A stretch of DNA of 64,000 bases from Carnobacterium gallinarum DSM 4847 (GCF_000744375.1 NZ_JQLU01000003.1:248001-312000), one strand, 5' to 3'. Shown: positions 35,090 through 45,348, counted from the stretch's first letter. Numbers and translations are program-made. The notes: generated by a model from the sequence alone, not told the origin.

Positions 35090-35340
35090 GTTGACAGAGA
35101 GAGTAGATTTTTCATAAGGTTTTAAGCGAGTTGGGACGGTGGGAGCCAATAACTGTTGAAAGAAGGAAACGCACTTTGGAAGAAATAATTTGAACAGTTT
35201 AGTAGAATTATTCGGATTTGTTATCCGTTATCAATAAACAAGTGGTTTATAGCACAGCTATAAGCAACAAGAGTGGTACCGCGGGCCCTTTTACTCGTCT
35301 CTTATTTGAATTTATTCAAGTTTGGGCGTTTTTTTTATGC
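35090..35340 (+). promoter_or_regulatory. T-box riboswitch of argS
   Basis: The conserved T-box sequence AGAGTGGTACCGCGG is at 35270-35284, preceded by a stem I region with GGTGGGAGCC and a likely specifier CGC (Arg) at 35170-35172 within AAACGCACTTTGG. A terminator (GCCC...GGGC with inner TTGAA/TTCAA, then eight T) lies at about 35285-35338. Uncharged tRNA-Arg should stabilise the antiterminator and switch argS on. The match between specifier and the downstream arginyl-tRNA synthetase is consistent. Confidence 0.9.
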
Positions 35341-35390
35341 CTTTTTATAGACAAATCGAATGAAAACACAAACTATTGGAGGAATTTTTA

Positions 35391-37085
35391 ATGGAATACA
35401 AATTAATTGTTGCTGAATTATTGCAAAAAGAAATTGGTGAAACCTTAACAACTGAAGAAATTTTCAATTTGCTAGAAAAACCAAAATCAGCTGAGTATGG
35501 AGATATTGCATTTCCAACATTCGCTTTAGCAAAAGCTTTTCGCAAAGCACCTCAACAAATTGCTGCTGAACTAGGCGAAAAAATCGCTGCTCCAGCGGTT
35601 AGTAAAGTTGATGTTGTTGGTCCTTATTTAAACTTCTTCTTAAATAAAGAATTAGTTAGTGCTTCTGTCTTAAAAGAAGTGTTAACTGCTGGCGCTGATT
35701 ATGGAAACCAATCAATCGGATTAGGTCAGACTATTCCAATCGATTTGTCTTCACCAAATATTGCCAAACCAATCTCAATGGGACATTTACGCTCAACTGT
35801 AATCGGAAATTCAATTGCGAATATCGTTGAAAAAATTGGCTTTAAACCCATTCGGATTAACCATTTAGGTGACTGGGGTACGCAATTTGGAAAGCTAATT
35901 GTTGCCTATAAATTATGGGGCAATGAAGAAAGTGTTAAGGCTGAACCCATCAATGAATTGTTACGTCTTTATGTAAAATTCCACGCTGAAGCTGAAGAAA
36001 AGCCTGAATTAGATGATGAAGCACGTGCTTGGTTTAAAAAATTAGAAGATGGCGATGAAGAAGCCGTTGCGCTATGGAAATGGTTCCGTGAAGAATCATT
36101 GGAAGAATTTAATCATATCTACAAATTATTAGGTGTTGAATTTGATTCATTTAATGGTGAAGCATTCTATAATGATAAGATGGATGAAGTCATTGATTTA
36201 TTAGAAGAAAAACATTTGTTAACTGTTGATAATGGAGCAACAATTGTTGATTTAGAAAAATACAATTTAAATCCAGCCTTAATTAAAAAGTCAGATGGAG
36301 CAACCCTTTATATTACCCGTGATTTAGCTGCAGCTATTTACCGTCAGCGCACATATAACTTTGCCCAATCTCTATATGTTGTTGGGAATGAACAAAGTAA
36401 TCACTTTAAACAATTAAAAGCCGTTCTAAAAGAGTTAGGTTTTGATTGGTCAGATGATATGCATCATATTCCATTTGGTCTGATTACTCAAGGTGGGAAA
36501 AAATTATCTACTCGTAAAGGGAAAATCGTTTTATTAGAAGAAGTTCTGAATGAAGCTGTTCATCTAGCAAACCAACAAATTAGTGAAAAAAATCCTGATT
36601 TGGCGAACAAAGATATTACCGCTAGTCAAGTTGGAATTGGAGCCGTTATTTTCCATGATTTGAAAAATGATCGTTTAAATAATTTTGACTTTACATTAGA
36701 AGAAGTCGTTCGTTTTGAGGGAGAAACAGGTCCTTATGTTCAATATACTCGTGCAAGAGCTATGAGTATTTTGCGTAAAGCTGGTGATCTCGATGACACC
36801 CTACCAGATTCATTGACACTAAATGACGAACATAGTTGGGAAGTTATTAAATTATTACAAGAATACCCTACTACTGTTTTACGTGCGTATGAAAAATTTG
36901 AACCATCTGTTATTGCAAAACATGCTATTCATTTAGCACAAGCCTTCAATCGTTATTATGCACAAGTAAAAGTATTAAATGACGATGCTCAAAAACCAGC
37001 TCGTTTGGCTTTAGTTAAAGCTATTACGATTGTCTTAAAAGAAGATTTGCGTTTATTAGGTGTTGGTGCACCTGACGAAATGTAA
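35391..37085 (+). CDS. argS: arginyl-tRNA synthetase
   Basis: A 564-residue class I synthetase. The N-terminal ArgRS additional domain precedes the HIGH-type motif in [12 protein letters not shown], and the KMSKS equivalent is [11 protein letters not shown]. The C-terminal anticodon-binding helices include [13 protein letters not shown] and end in VGAPDEM, typical of ArgRS. GGAGG lies eight bases before ATG 35391. It is controlled by the T-box upstream and ends at a strong terminator. Confidence 0.97.
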   Translation: MEYKLIVAELLQKEIGETLTTEEIFNLLEKPKSAEYGDIAFPTFALAKAFRKAPQQIAAELGEKIAAPAVSKVDVVGPYLNFFLNKELVSASVLKEVLTAGADYGNQSIGLGQTIPIDLSSPNIAKPISMGHLRSTVIGNSIANIVEKIGFKPIRINHLGDWGTQFGKLIVAYKLWGNEESVKAEPINELLRLYVKFHAEAEEKPELDDEARAWFKKLEDGDEEAVALWKWFREESLEEFNHIYKLLGVEFDSFNGEAFYNDKMDEVIDLLEEKHLLTVDNGATIVDLEKYNLNPALIKKSDGATLYITRDLAAAIYRQRTYNFAQSLYVVGNEQSNHFKQLKAVLKELGFDWSDDMHHIPFGLITQGGKKLSTRKGKIVLLEEVLNEAVHLANQQISEKNPDLANKDITASQVGIGAVIFHDLKNDRLNNFDFTLEEVVRFEGETGPYVQYTRARAMSILRKAGDLDDTLPDSLTLNDEHSWEVIKLLQEYPTTVLRAYEKFEPSVIAKHAIHLAQAFNRYYAQVKVLNDDAQKPARLALVKAITIVLKEDLRLLGVGAPDEM

Positions 37086-37098
37086 AAAATAACTTGTT

Positions 37099-37148
37099 AA
37101 ACTAGGAAGTAGAATCACATTGTTGATTCTTACTTCCTAGTTTTTTTA
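37099..37148 (+). terminator. terminator of argS
   Basis: AAACTAGGAAGTAGAATCA pairs with TGATTCTTACTTCCTAGTTT (one mismatch or bulge), followed by T's. Confidence 0.9.
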
Positions 37149-37267
37149 TTTTATAACGAGTTCTTTTTATTTTAAGGTACTTTTAAGTTAAAGACTTTAT
37201 GATACATACATAGGCGAGTACATTTGCCATTATTTATGATAACTATATGAACTAAAGGAGTTTAACT

Positions 37268-37984
37268 ATGAGTAAAAATAAACATATTTTTGAACGTCGT
37301 GAAAAAAAATACCGTATGTCATTACCCCAATTCGACGCTCTCTATCAAGATTTGTTACGGTATATGGAGCAAGATGATTGCGGACTGCATACAATTTGTT
37401 CACTCTATTACGATACTGATGATTTCCAGCTGATTCGTCATTCTATGGATAAACCTGTTTACCGAGAAAAATTCAGAATTCGTAGCTATGGGGTTCCTTC
37501 ACAACAAGACAAAGTTTTTATGGAACTGAAGAAAAAATTCAATGGAGTTGTGTATAAACGTCGTGCTGCAATGACTTTAGCAGAGACATCTGCGTATCTA
37601 ACTTCTGGTGATTCACCAATTGCTAATGAACAAATTATGCAAGAAATCGATTGGTTTTTAGCACGTCATAAGTTAAGCCCTAAAGTAATGATTGCTTATG
37701 ATCGAGTGGCTTTATTTGGCAAAGAAGATCCTGATTTTCGGATTACTTTTGATTTCCGTGTTCGTTGGCGTAATGAAGACCTAGATTTAAGTGCTGGTGA
37801 TTATGGAGCTTGTTTATTACCAGAAGACGAATGTTTAATGGAAGTCAAAGCTCTAGGATCAATTCCCTTCTGGCTAAGTCAGATTTTAGCTAAACACCAG
37901 CTCTACCCTGCCTCATTCTCAAAATATGCCAACTGCTATAAACAACACTTATATATGGAAGGAAAGATGAATTATGTTAGCTAG
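37268..37984 (+). CDS. VTC-domain polyphosphate polymerase-like protein
   Basis: A 238-residue tunnel-fold (CYTH/VTC) protein. The basic tunnel residues of the VTC catalytic domain are present: FERREKKYRMS, YYDTDDFQLIRH, EKFRIRSYG, MELKKKFNGVVYKRR, and the acidic closing strand CLMEVKAL followed by FSKYANCYK. Eukaryotic Vtc4 makes polyphosphate from ATP; bacterial members are mostly untested. It has no membrane segment. It is the first gene of a three-gene operon: its stop overlaps the start of the DUF4956 gene by 11 bases, so the enzyme probably docks at that membrane protein. Confidence 0.85.
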   Translation: MSKNKHIFERREKKYRMSLPQFDALYQDLLRYMEQDDCGLHTICSLYYDTDDFQLIRHSMDKPVYREKFRIRSYGVPSQQDKVFMELKKKFNGVVYKRRAAMTLAETSAYLTSGDSPIANEQIMQEIDWFLARHKLSPKVMIAYDRVALFGKEDPDFRITFDFRVRWRNEDLDLSAGDYGACLLPEDECLMEVKALGSIPFWLSQILAKHQLYPASFSKYANCYKQHLYMEGKMNYVS

Positions 37985-38648
37985 TATTTTACCATCAACA
38001 ACCGGAGATATTACTGTTTTACAAATTTTATTATGCACAGCCACTTCATTGATTTTAGGAATTGGAGCTGCTTCTGTCCATATGTATCGCAATGTTTACA
38101 CTAAAAGTTTTATTGTTACGTTAGCTATTTTACCTGTATTAGTCCAAACGGTGATTATGTTAGTCAATGGGAATTTAGGAACTGGTGTCGCTGTTTTAGG
38201 TGCCTTTAGTTTGATCCGCTTTCGTTCAGTAGCCGGGGGTGCAAGAGAAATCAGTAGTATTTTCTGGGCAATGGGTATTGGCTTAGCAACAGGAATGGGC
38301 TACCTAGTTTATGTGGCGCTTTTCTCAGTAATTATTGGTACAATGCTACTTCTATTAAACACCCTTCATTTTGGTCAAAATAAAACAGCAGAAAAATCCT
38401 TAAAAATTACAATTCCTGAAAATTTGGATTACACAGAACTATTTGATGATTTATTTGAAAAATATACCTATACTTCGAGTTTAACTCGGGTGAAAACAAC
38501 GAATATGGGAAGCTTATATGAGTTGGTTTATCAAATTATGTTAAAAGATACTGCCCAAGAAAAAAACTTAATTGATGAAGTGCGCCGCCGGAATGGCAAC
38601 TTAACGATTATTTGTGGCAAAGTCGCTACTAATAAAGATGAACTTTAA
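37974..38648 (+). CDS. DUF4956 membrane protein
   Basis: A 224-residue protein with four membrane helices in the first 130 residues and the family's core between the second and third helix (NGNLGTGVAVLGAFSLIRFRS, GAREISSIFWAMGIGLATG), then a cytoplasmic ferredoxin-like C-domain. DUF4956 is nearly always encoded beside VTC-domain proteins. A role as membrane exit or anchor for the polymer made by the VTC partner is plausible but untested. Overlaps the VTC gene by 11 bases. Confidence 0.85.
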   Translation: MLASILPSTTGDITVLQILLCTATSLILGIGAASVHMYRNVYTKSFIVTLAILPVLVQTVIMLVNGNLGTGVAVLGAFSLIRFRSVAGGAREISSIFWAMGIGLATGMGYLVYVALFSVIIGTMLLLLNTLHFGQNKTAEKSLKITIPENLDYTELFDDLFEKYTYTSSLTRVKTTNMGSLYELVYQIMLKDTAQEKNLIDEVRRRNGNLTIICGKVATNKDEL

Positions 38649-38672
38649 ACTAACTGAAAGAGGTGCTTCATT

Positions 38673-40631
38673 ATGAAAATATTTCCTAAAAAAATTGTAC
38701 TGGCAACATTGATATTAGTCGCTTTAGCTGGTTGCGGAACTAAGAATGAGACTAGTTCAACGGATACAAATAAAACAACAGCAACTCAAACTAGTGCATC
38801 CACCACTACAACAGACAAAGCTAAAGAATTATCAGCTGTTTCAAAAGCTGATACAAGTGGCTTATTTGGTAGCTATAGTGATACCGATAAAGAAACGACT
38901 TGGGAGGAAGGAAACGCAACAAAAATCACGTTGCAACAAGATGCTATCAAAATCGACGGCTCTGGTGCAGCAGCAACAGATAGCACGGTAACCATTACAG
39001 CTGCTGGAACTTATATACTAAGCGGCTCTTTAAGTGATGGACAAATTAGTGTAAATGCTAATAAAGAGGATACTGTTCGTATTATTTTAAATGGTGTTGA
39101 CCTGACTAGCACTACTACTGCTCCAATTTATATTCAACAGGCCGATCAGACGACCATTACATTAGCTGATGGAACAAAAAATACCGTCAGCGATGCAACA
39201 GACTATGTCTATCCAGATGCAACTACAGATGAACCAGATGCAGCAATTTTTAGTAAAGATGATTTAACGATTAATGGGACTGGTTCCTTAACGGTTAACG
39301 GCAATTACAAAAATGGAATCACTAGTAAAGATGACTTAGTTATCACTGGAGGAATCTTCAAGGTAACCGCTAAAAATAATGGCATTCGTGGAAAAGATTC
39401 ACTATCCATTTTAGCAGGAACATTTGATATTGAAGCTGAAAACGATGGACTTCAAGCAACCAATGCAACTGATCTTGAGCAAGGATTAATCAATATTGAT
39501 GGTGGAACTTATCAAATAAAGGCAGGTCATGACGGCATTCAAGCTGAAACCAATTTAAATATTTCTGATGGAACATTTAAGATTACGACTGGTGCTGGTA
39601 GTGAAGATGCAACAAAGAAAAACAATTCGACTCAATCAACCAATGCAACCTCTGATTCTGAAACTTCAGATAGTTATAAAGGTCTGAAAGCTGGTAGCAA
39701 TTTAGTCGTCAATCAAGGAACATTTACAATTGACGCAGAAGATGATGCTCTTCATACAAATGGGACAATTACAATTAATCAAGGAATTTTTGACATTGCT
39801 ACTGGTGACGATGGCATTCATGCTGATGATACCTTAACTATTACAAATGGAACTATCGCTATTAAACAATCTTATGAAGGACTAGAAGCAGCCACTATTG
39901 CTATTTCAGGTGGTGATATCCAAGTTGTGAGTTCTGATGATGGTATCAATGCTGGTGGTGGCAGTGATGGCTCTACTGATGGACCAGGACCAGGTGGACA
40001 AATGGACAACTTTGCTCCAGGTAATAGTACTAGTGGTGATTATTTATTAACTATTAGTGGTGGAACCATTCAAGTTGATGCATCTGGTGATGGACTTGAT
40101 TCAAATGGTGATATTCAAATGAGTGGTGGAACTGTTTTAGTGAATGGTCCAACAGATAGTGGCAATGGTGCATTGGATTATGATGGAACTTTTGATTTAA
40201 CTGGCGGTGTGTTAGTTGCTGCTGGAAGTTCAGGAATGGCTGAAATGCCTAGTGATTCTTCATCTCAATCTTCTTTAAATTTAGTTTTCTCTAATGCACA
40301 AAAAGCTGGCACTCTTATCCATCTTGCTTCTGATTCTAGTGAGGAACTTATGACATTTTCTCCAACAAAAGATTTTCAATCAATTATTGTCAGCACACCA
40401 AAACTAACTGAAAATACTAGCTATACTCTTTATTCTGGTGGTAGTCATTCAGGCAAACAAACAGGTGGTATGTATCATGATGGAACCTATACAAGTGGGA
40501 CTAAATTAACCGAAGTTACCCTTTCAACAACCAATACTAGCATCTCAGAAACAGGAGAAGCTGTTACTACTGGAATGGGCGGTGGTATGGGAATGAGAAA
40601 TGGCGGTGAAACACCTCCTAAGCAACCTTAA
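38673..40631 (+). CDS. lipoprotein with parallel beta-helix carbohydrate-binding domain (DUF4353 type)
   Basis: A 652-residue exported lipoprotein: signal peptide with lipobox LAGC (Cys about residue 21), a Ser/Thr-rich spacer, then a long repetitive region (about 85-500). Each turn there has a GG(T/I)F/Y strand and a DG(I/L) turn: DGLQAT, DGIQAE, DALHTN, DGIHADD, DGINAGG and DGLDSN. The pattern suggests a right-handed beta-helix with Asp-rich, perhaps Ca2+-binding, turns. The end is Gly/Met-rich. In other Firmicutes such proteins accompany VTC/DUF4956, and often CotH, which is missing here. It may bind or be modified by the polymer made by its operon. Confidence 0.82.
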   Translation: MKIFPKKIVLATLILVALAGCGTKNETSSTDTNKTTATQTSASTTTTDKAKELSAVSKADTSGLFGSYSDTDKETTWEEGNATKITLQQDAIKIDGSGAAATDSTVTITAAGTYILSGSLSDGQISVNANKEDTVRIILNGVDLTSTTTAPIYIQQADQTTITLADGTKNTVSDATDYVYPDATTDEPDAAIFSKDDLTINGTGSLTVNGNYKNGITSKDDLVITGGIFKVTAKNNGIRGKDSLSILAGTFDIEAENDGLQATNATDLEQGLINIDGGTYQIKAGHDGIQAETNLNISDGTFKITTGAGSEDATKKNNSTQSTNATSDSETSDSYKGLKAGSNLVVNQGTFTIDAEDDALHTNGTITINQGIFDIATGDDGIHADDTLTITNGTIAIKQSYEGLEAATIAISGGDIQVVSSDDGINAGGGSDGSTDGPGPGGQMDNFAPGNSTSGDYLLTISGGTIQVDASGDGLDSNGDIQMSGGTVLVNGPTDSGNGALDYDGTFDLTGGVLVAAGSSGMAEMPSDSSSQSSLNLVFSNAQKAGTLIHLASDSSEELMTFSPTKDFQSIIVSTPKLTENTSYTLYSGGSHSGKQTGGMYHDGTYTSGTKLTEVTLSTTNTSISETGEAVTTGMGGGMGMRNGGETPPKQP

Positions 40632-40633
40632 AT

Positions 40634-40686
40634 AAATAAGCTAAGAAGTTGAGTGTTATTTCCTCAATTTCTTAGCTTATTTTAAT
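40634..40686 (+). terminator. terminator of the VTC operon
   Basis: AATAAGCTAAGAA with TTCTTAGCTTATT, continued by TTGAG/CTCAA, then TTTAAT. Confidence 0.85.
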
Positions 40687-40766
40687 AAAAAATAACGAAA
40701 GCGATTACTTTACGAACATTAGTCATTTTTTTAGAGATTTCTCTCAAAAAAACTTGCTTTTACTGC

Positions 40767-40813
40767 TAAAAACGAATATCATAATAGATGTCTTTAGTAA
40801 ATATTCGTTTTTA
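40767..40813 (+). promoter_or_regulatory. 13-bp perfect inverted repeat at purine permease start
   Basis: TAAAAACGAATAT (40767-40779) and ATATTCGTTTTTA (40801-40813) are perfect complements separated by 21 bases. The right arm ends next to the AGGAGG site. Paired CGAA/TTCG boxes recall PurR boxes, and TACGAACATT at 40711-40720 is another near match. As RNA it could instead form a hairpin beside the ribosome binding site. No guanine riboswitch is visible. Confidence 0.45.
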
Positions 40814-40825
40814 GGAGGATTTATC

Positions 40826-42127
40826 ATGTCAAAATTCTTTCAATTGAAAGAAAATAATACAACGATTCAAACAGAAATTATGGCAGGACTTACAACCTTT
40901 TTAACAATGGCTTACATTATTGTTGTTAATCCTGTTATTCTAAGTTCTGCTGGTGTGCCATTTAACCAAGTTTTTATGGCAACAATCTTAGCAGCAATTA
41001 TTGGAACAGGTTGGATGGCTTTAGCTGCTAATTATCCAATTGGAATTGCTCCTGGTTTAGGAATGAATGCTTACTTTGTAACAGTTGTTGCTAGTGGTGT
41101 TGATTATAAAACGGCTTTCGCCTCAGTCTTTATTGCGGGAGTGCTTTTCTTACTATTATCTTTTACTAGCTTACGAGAAAAATTAATTATCGCGATTCCA
41201 GAAACATTAAAATCAGCGATTACAGCAGGAATTGGACTATTTATTGCTTTCGTTGGCTTACGTTTATCTGGTGTCATTGTTGCCGATCAAGCAAACTTAG
41301 TTAAACTTGGTGATTTGAATAGTTTAGGTGTTATTTTAACGTTAATTGGGATTATGTTAAGTGTTGTTTTAATGATTTTAAATGTACGTGGTGCATTATT
41401 TATTAGTATGATTGTGATTGCAATTATTAGTTTTTTCACTGGTCAAATCAAATTTGATGGTTTTATGGCGTTGCCTGATTTTGGTCATCAATTAATGATC
41501 ACAAATCCAATCACCCCTTTTAAAGATGTGATTGAAAATGGCTTATACGGAGCTGTTCTTTCTTTCTTATTAATTACAATCTTTGATACAACTGGAACCA
41601 TGATTGCTATTACTAAGAAAGCAGGTTTAATGAAAGATGGCAATTTAGAAAATGCTAAACAAGCTCTTCTTGCAGATGCAATTGGAACTACTGTTGGAGC
41701 TGTTTTTGGAACAAGCCCAACAAGTGCATATATTGAGTCTGGTACAGGAGTTGCTGCAGGTGGACGAACTGGTTTAACTGCTTTGACGATAGCTGTTATG
41801 TTCGCTATTTCAAGCTTTTTCTTCCCACTTGTTAGTGCAATTTCAAGTGTTAGTGCGATTACCTCACCTGCTCTTGTTATTGTAGGTTCAATGATGATGG
41901 CTAGTGCCGCAGAAATTCATTGGGATGATATGTCAGAAGCATTTCCAGCTTTTATTGTCATTGTAACGATGCCATTAACAAACAGTATTGCTACAGGATT
42001 GGCTTTAGGTTTTATCACTTACCCAATTACTAAAGTTGTAACTGGTCAAGCAAAAGCTGTTCATCCATTAGTTTATGTCTTTGCAGTATTATTCTTTGTT
42101 CAACTATTTTTCTTAGGCGGACATTAA
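40826..42127 (+). CDS. NCS2 hypoxanthine/guanine permease (PbuG/PbuO type)
   Basis: A 433-residue membrane protein with about 12-14 helices of the AzgA-like NCS2 family. Marks: TFLTMAYIIVVNPVILS near the start, GIAPGLGMNAYF in the first half, and DTTGTMIAITKKAG and GTSPTSAYIESGTGVAAGGR in the second, all typical of hypoxanthine/guanine/adenine importers. ATG 40826 is used because AGGAGG lies just before it. Control by PurR is suggested by the inverted repeat upstream. Monocistronic. Confidence 0.92.
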   Translation: MSKFFQLKENNTTIQTEIMAGLTTFLTMAYIIVVNPVILSSAGVPFNQVFMATILAAIIGTGWMALAANYPIGIAPGLGMNAYFVTVVASGVDYKTAFASVFIAGVLFLLLSFTSLREKLIIAIPETLKSAITAGIGLFIAFVGLRLSGVIVADQANLVKLGDLNSLGVILTLIGIMLSVVLMILNVRGALFISMIVIAIISFFTGQIKFDGFMALPDFGHQLMITNPITPFKDVIENGLYGAVLSFLLITIFDTTGTMIAITKKAGLMKDGNLENAKQALLADAIGTTVGAVFGTSPTSAYIESGTGVAAGGRTGLTALTIAVMFAISSFFFPLVSAISSVSAITSPALVIVGSMMMASAAEIHWDDMSEAFPAFIVIVTMPLTNSIATGLALGFITYPITKVVTGQAKAVHPLVYVFAVLFFVQLFFLGGH

Positions 42128-42138
42128 AATAAACGATT

Positions 42139-42185
42139 AAAAAGCGTAAAAGTAGACGTCATTCTTCTACTTTTACGCTTTTTTA
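42139..42185 (+). terminator. terminator of purine permease
   Basis: AAAAGCGTAAAAGTAGA and TCTACTTTTACGCTTTT form a perfect 17-bp stem ending in T's. Confidence 0.9.
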
Positions 42186-42320
42186 TTGATTTAATTAAAA
42201 TAATCTTTTGAAACGCGATTACCCTACTCATGAAATTCAGTCATCTTTGACTTAGAAAATTTTGCTATATTTGGCAAAATAATCTTTTGATTCCATCAAA
42301 TTCTTCTTTCATTTATTTAA

Positions 42321-43304
42321 CTAGGCTAAATTTTTTAACGCTAATTGAAATTCCATTATTACTTGTTTATCTTCTAAATCCTCTTGTATTTTTAGCCACT
42401 CATACGCTTTTGTTAAGACATCGATAGAAGCCTGATGAGTCTGGCTATGTTTTAAATATAAGGCCAATTGTTCCTCAGCCTCTGGCAATAAACTAATTCC
42501 AAGAACGGGTCCTTCATCTAATAAACAAGAGAAAATTGCTGTTATTCCATTAAATTCAGCTTCCGTAATCATTTCTTTTTGTAAATAATGATAAAGCTGA
42601 CCTTTTTCAGCGCAAATTCTTCCAAGATACATAGCTAAATCGCCTGTTAAACAGCCTTGCTGAATAATCCAATCCCGGGTTTCATTATTAGTGACTTCTA
42701 AACGTGTAATAGCATGAACTTTGCCCCAACCTAAAGAACTTTTAGCATACTCAAAGCACATCTGATTGCTACTATTATTTGCTTCAAGAGTAATCAAACT
42801 AAACAAGGTAAACTCATCATAATAACCAACTTCTCTAATTTTTTGTAGCAATTCATTTTCCAACGTTAATTCAATTAAACTAGCTAACATAATTCCACAT
42901 TTAACTAACTCTGTTGTCTTACTAGCCGTCACTAAGTAATCACTTAATTGATATAGCCCCTTACTATTGAATTCATCAATTCGCTCTACAATAGCTGTTA
43001 ATAAGGGATCTGCTAGTGTAATGATCCGAATATCTGTTAGCCAATTCTCTAATTTTCTGATTGTCCATCTAGTTTTATGATAGCTTAACTTTTTGATTAA
43101 TTCTACAATTTGATTAACAGCGTCTTCTGCATAATCGGTTCCCATGTGGTACAAATAAATTCCATCTTGAGCGCCAGCAGCAAATTGAAGTGTGCCAACT
43201 TGTTTTCTAACTAAGTCTAATTGACTCCCTTTAAGGGTATCACCATTATTTTTTAAACTTTGATGAATTTGCTGATAAATTGATGGTTTTATTTTTATTT
43301 TCAT
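42321..43304 (-). CDS. hypothetical helical protein
   Basis: A 327-residue cytosolic protein without signal peptide or membrane helix. It is helix-rich and ordered in units that resemble HEAT-like repeats, but no motif is clear enough to name a family. I use ATG 43304, six bases after GAGGA; an ATG six bases earlier abuts that site. It stands alone upstream of the purine permease terminator region, and does not overlap trmL. I do not recognise a function. Confidence 0.6.
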   Translation of the reverse strand: MKIKIKPSIYQQIHQSLKNNGDTLKGSQLDLVRKQVGTLQFAAGAQDGIYLYHMGTDYAEDAVNQIVELIKKLSYHKTRWTIRKLENWLTDIRIITLADPLLTAIVERIDEFNSKGLYQLSDYLVTASKTTELVKCGIMLASLIELTLENELLQKIREVGYYDEFTLFSLITLEANNSSNQMCFEYAKSSLGWGKVHAITRLEVTNNETRDWIIQQGCLTGDLAMYLGRICAEKGQLYHYLQKEMITEAEFNGITAIFSCLLDEGPVLGISLLPEAEEQLALYLKHSQTHQASIDVLTKAYEWLKIQEDLEDKQVIMEFQLALKNLA

Positions 43305-43392
43305 TGTCATTCCTCTTCTCTTTCACTTATTGTCTAAAGTATAAAAAAAGTTGTCTAGATTATCCTCTATAAAAAGTTGCGCAATTTATATA

Positions 43393-43424
43393 TAGAAAAA
43401 GACACCTCATAAAAGTGTCTTTTC
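43393..43424 (-). terminator. terminator after trmL
   Basis: AAAAAGACAC and GTGTCTTTT pair around CTCATAAAA. On the minus strand TTTTTCTATAT follows. Confidence 0.75.
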
Positions 43425-43431
43425 ACTCAGA

Positions 43432-43941
43432 TTAATCTAATTTGTCATTTTCATAATGATGAGTCAATTCCATATTTTCAAAATTTTGTTGACGCAGTGC
43501 TTCATACACTAAAATCGCAGCTGTATTAGAAAGATTTAATGAGCGGACATGTTCGTCATTCATTGGGATTCTCAAACATTCTTCTTCATATTCACGCATA
43601 AATTCTTCGGGTAACCCTGTTGTTTCCTTTCCAAAAACAAAATAATGATCTTCTGTAGAATCAGATAAATCAACATCACTATAAACTTCATGCCCAAATT
43701 TTGTAATTAAATGTAGCTGACCTGACTTTGCAACCTCTAAAAATGCTGCAAGATTTGGATGATACTGAATTGCCACATCATTCCAATAATCTAAACCTGC
43801 ACGTTTTAGATGTTTATCATCTGTTGAAAAGCCTAATGGTTCAATTAAATGTAAGGTACTATTTGTGGCAGCACATGTACGTGCAATATTCCCTGTATTT
43901 GCTGGGATTTGTGGTTCAAATAAAACAATATGATTTGGCAT
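43432..43941 (-). CDS. trmL: tRNA (cytidine/uridine-34-2'-O)-methyltransferase
   Basis: A 169-residue SPOUT (trefoil-knot) methyltransferase that 2'-O-methylates the wobble base of tRNA-Leu. Motifs: [30 protein letters not shown] and [16 protein letters not shown], all classical for TrmL (CspR). AGGAGG precedes the ATG. It lies 24 bases behind queG, another wobble-base modification gene, and likely shares its transcript. Confidence 0.95.
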   Translation of the reverse strand: MPNHIVLFEPQIPANTGNIARTCAATNSTLHLIEPLGFSTDDKHLKRAGLDYWNDVAIQYHPNLAAFLEVAKSGQLHLITKFGHEVYSDVDLSDSTEDHYFVFGKETTGLPEEFMREYEEECLRIPMNDEHVRSLNLSNTAAILVYEALRQQNFENMELTHHYENDKLD

Positions 43942-43965
43942 TTCTTTTCCTCCTGAAACGAAATT

Positions 43966-45117
43966 TTACGCTTTCAATTTAGTAATCGCTTGTTGAAACT
44001 CAAGTTGAGCTTCCTCATCACTTTCTTTTTGAAAGGCTTCTATTAAAAAGCTTACAATCTCATCATCTTCCTGACTTGCGATTTGTCCAACTGCCCAAGC
44101 AGCTGTTCCACGAATAACAGGTCTAGGATCTTCGGCAATACATCTGAGCAACTCTGGCAAAGCAGTTTTATCACGGTAATTAGCCAATGCAATAATAGCA
44201 TTCCGTTGAATAGGTTTCTTCCCACGCCACGATCCAGCCATTACACCAAAACGCTGCTTAAATTCTTTATTGCTAATGGATAATAAAGGTTGTAAAAGTG
44301 GTGCAACATCTTCAGGAATGGGTTCCATCTCCTCATGAAAATGAAAATCTTTGCCTTTATTATAAGGACAAACCATCTGACAAATATCACAACCATAAAT
44401 AATATGTCCCATCTTTTTACGATACTCTAAAGGCATCATTCCTTTAGTTTGAGTTTGGAAAGATAAACAACGCTTGGCATTCATTCGTCCATCCCCCAGT
44501 AGAGCATCCGTCGGACATCCTGTGATGCATCGAGTACAATCGCCACAGCCATTAGGTACTGGTTCATCAGCGGCAAAAGCTAAATTCGTAATAATTTCAC
44601 CTAAATATACATAAGAACCAAATTCTTCGGTAATCAACAAACCATTTTTACCAATAAATCCCAGCCCTGCACGTTGAGCAACAGCAACATCTATTAATTC
44701 TCCTGTATCTACCATTGGTTTAAAGGTCACTTCTTCTTGAGCTTCTTCTTTGATATAGGCAATTAAACGATCCATCTTTTCTCGCAAAATATCATGATAA
44801 TCGGTTCCCCACGATGCTCTAGCAAACTGTCCGCGCCGTTGACCTTTAACACGTTCTGGTACATTTGTCATCTTAGTTGGATACGCTAAGGCAATCGAAA
44901 TAATCGAGCACGGTTGATCAAAAATCAATTCTGGATAAATCCGCTCTTTAATATTAGGATGTTCAAATCCTGAATGATGTCCTACTTCTTGTTGTTTTTC
45001 TAGTTTTTCTTCTAGTTCTATAAATGGTTCTGCTGATGCAAAGCCAATTTTGTTAATCCCAATTCGCTGACTCTCAGCGATTATTCGTTCTTTTAGTGAG
45101 AGGCTTGTTCCACTCAT
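43966..45117 (-). CDS. queG: epoxyqueuosine reductase
   Basis: A 383-residue cobalamin-dependent iron-sulfur enzyme that makes queuosine at the tRNA wobble position. Two 4Fe-4S cluster motifs are present: [12 protein letters not shown] and [12 protein letters not shown]. The reductase core has [21 protein letters not shown]-type residues and a C-terminal HEAT-like part ([11 protein letters not shown]). Start ATG 45117 with AGGGAG about 12 bases upstream; an in-frame TTG touches the site. It is co-transcribed with trmL. Confidence 0.95.
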   Translation of the reverse strand: MSGTSLSLKERIIAESQRIGINKIGFASAEPFIELEEKLEKQQEVGHHSGFEHPNIKERIYPELIFDQPCSIISIALAYPTKMTNVPERVKGQRRGQFARASWGTDYHDILREKMDRLIAYIKEEAQEEVTFKPMVDTGELIDVAVAQRAGLGFIGKNGLLITEEFGSYVYLGEIITNLAFAADEPVPNGCGDCTRCITGCPTDALLGDGRMNAKRCLSFQTQTKGMMPLEYRKKMGHIIYGCDICQMVCPYNKGKDFHFHEEMEPIPEDVAPLLQPLLSISNKEFKQRFGVMAGSWRGKKPIQRNAIIALANYRDKTALPELLRCIAEDPRPVIRGTAAWAVGQIASQEDDEIVSFLIEAFQKESDEEAQLEFQQAITKLKA

Positions 45118-45211
45118 AATTGGCAGCAACTCCCTTCCTCAACTGACTAGGATTTGTAACTCAATCTATTATCCTACATTATTTTATAGCATTATTTGGA
45201 CTAATTCAAAT

Positions 45212-45342
45212 AAAAAACAAAAAAACGTACCACTTCGGTGTCTAGCACTGCGAAATGGTACGTTAGTGAAGCTTAACATGACTCACTAACTTTTATCAAA
45301 ATCTGATGGATCTCTGATAAAAACGAATGAATTAAATAGCTT
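45212..45342 (-). ncRNA. candidate regulated small RNA
   Basis: Between rlmA and queG the minus strand has a complete small transcription unit with no good reading frame: a promoter (45377-45349) and about 130 nt of RNA. Two hairpins follow, TTTTATCA/TGATAAAA (45291-45298 with 45315-45322) and GTTAGTGA/TCACTAAC (45262-45269 with 45283-45290). A strong terminator closes the unit (AACGTACCA/TGGTACGTT plus TTCG/CGAA, then seven T, 45264-45212). The second hairpin and the terminator share three bases. A cre site and three 11-bp-spaced repeats lie upstream. The terminator could also simply serve rlmA, but that would not explain the promoter and operators. Confidence 0.55.
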
Positions 45343-45348
45343 ATTGAT

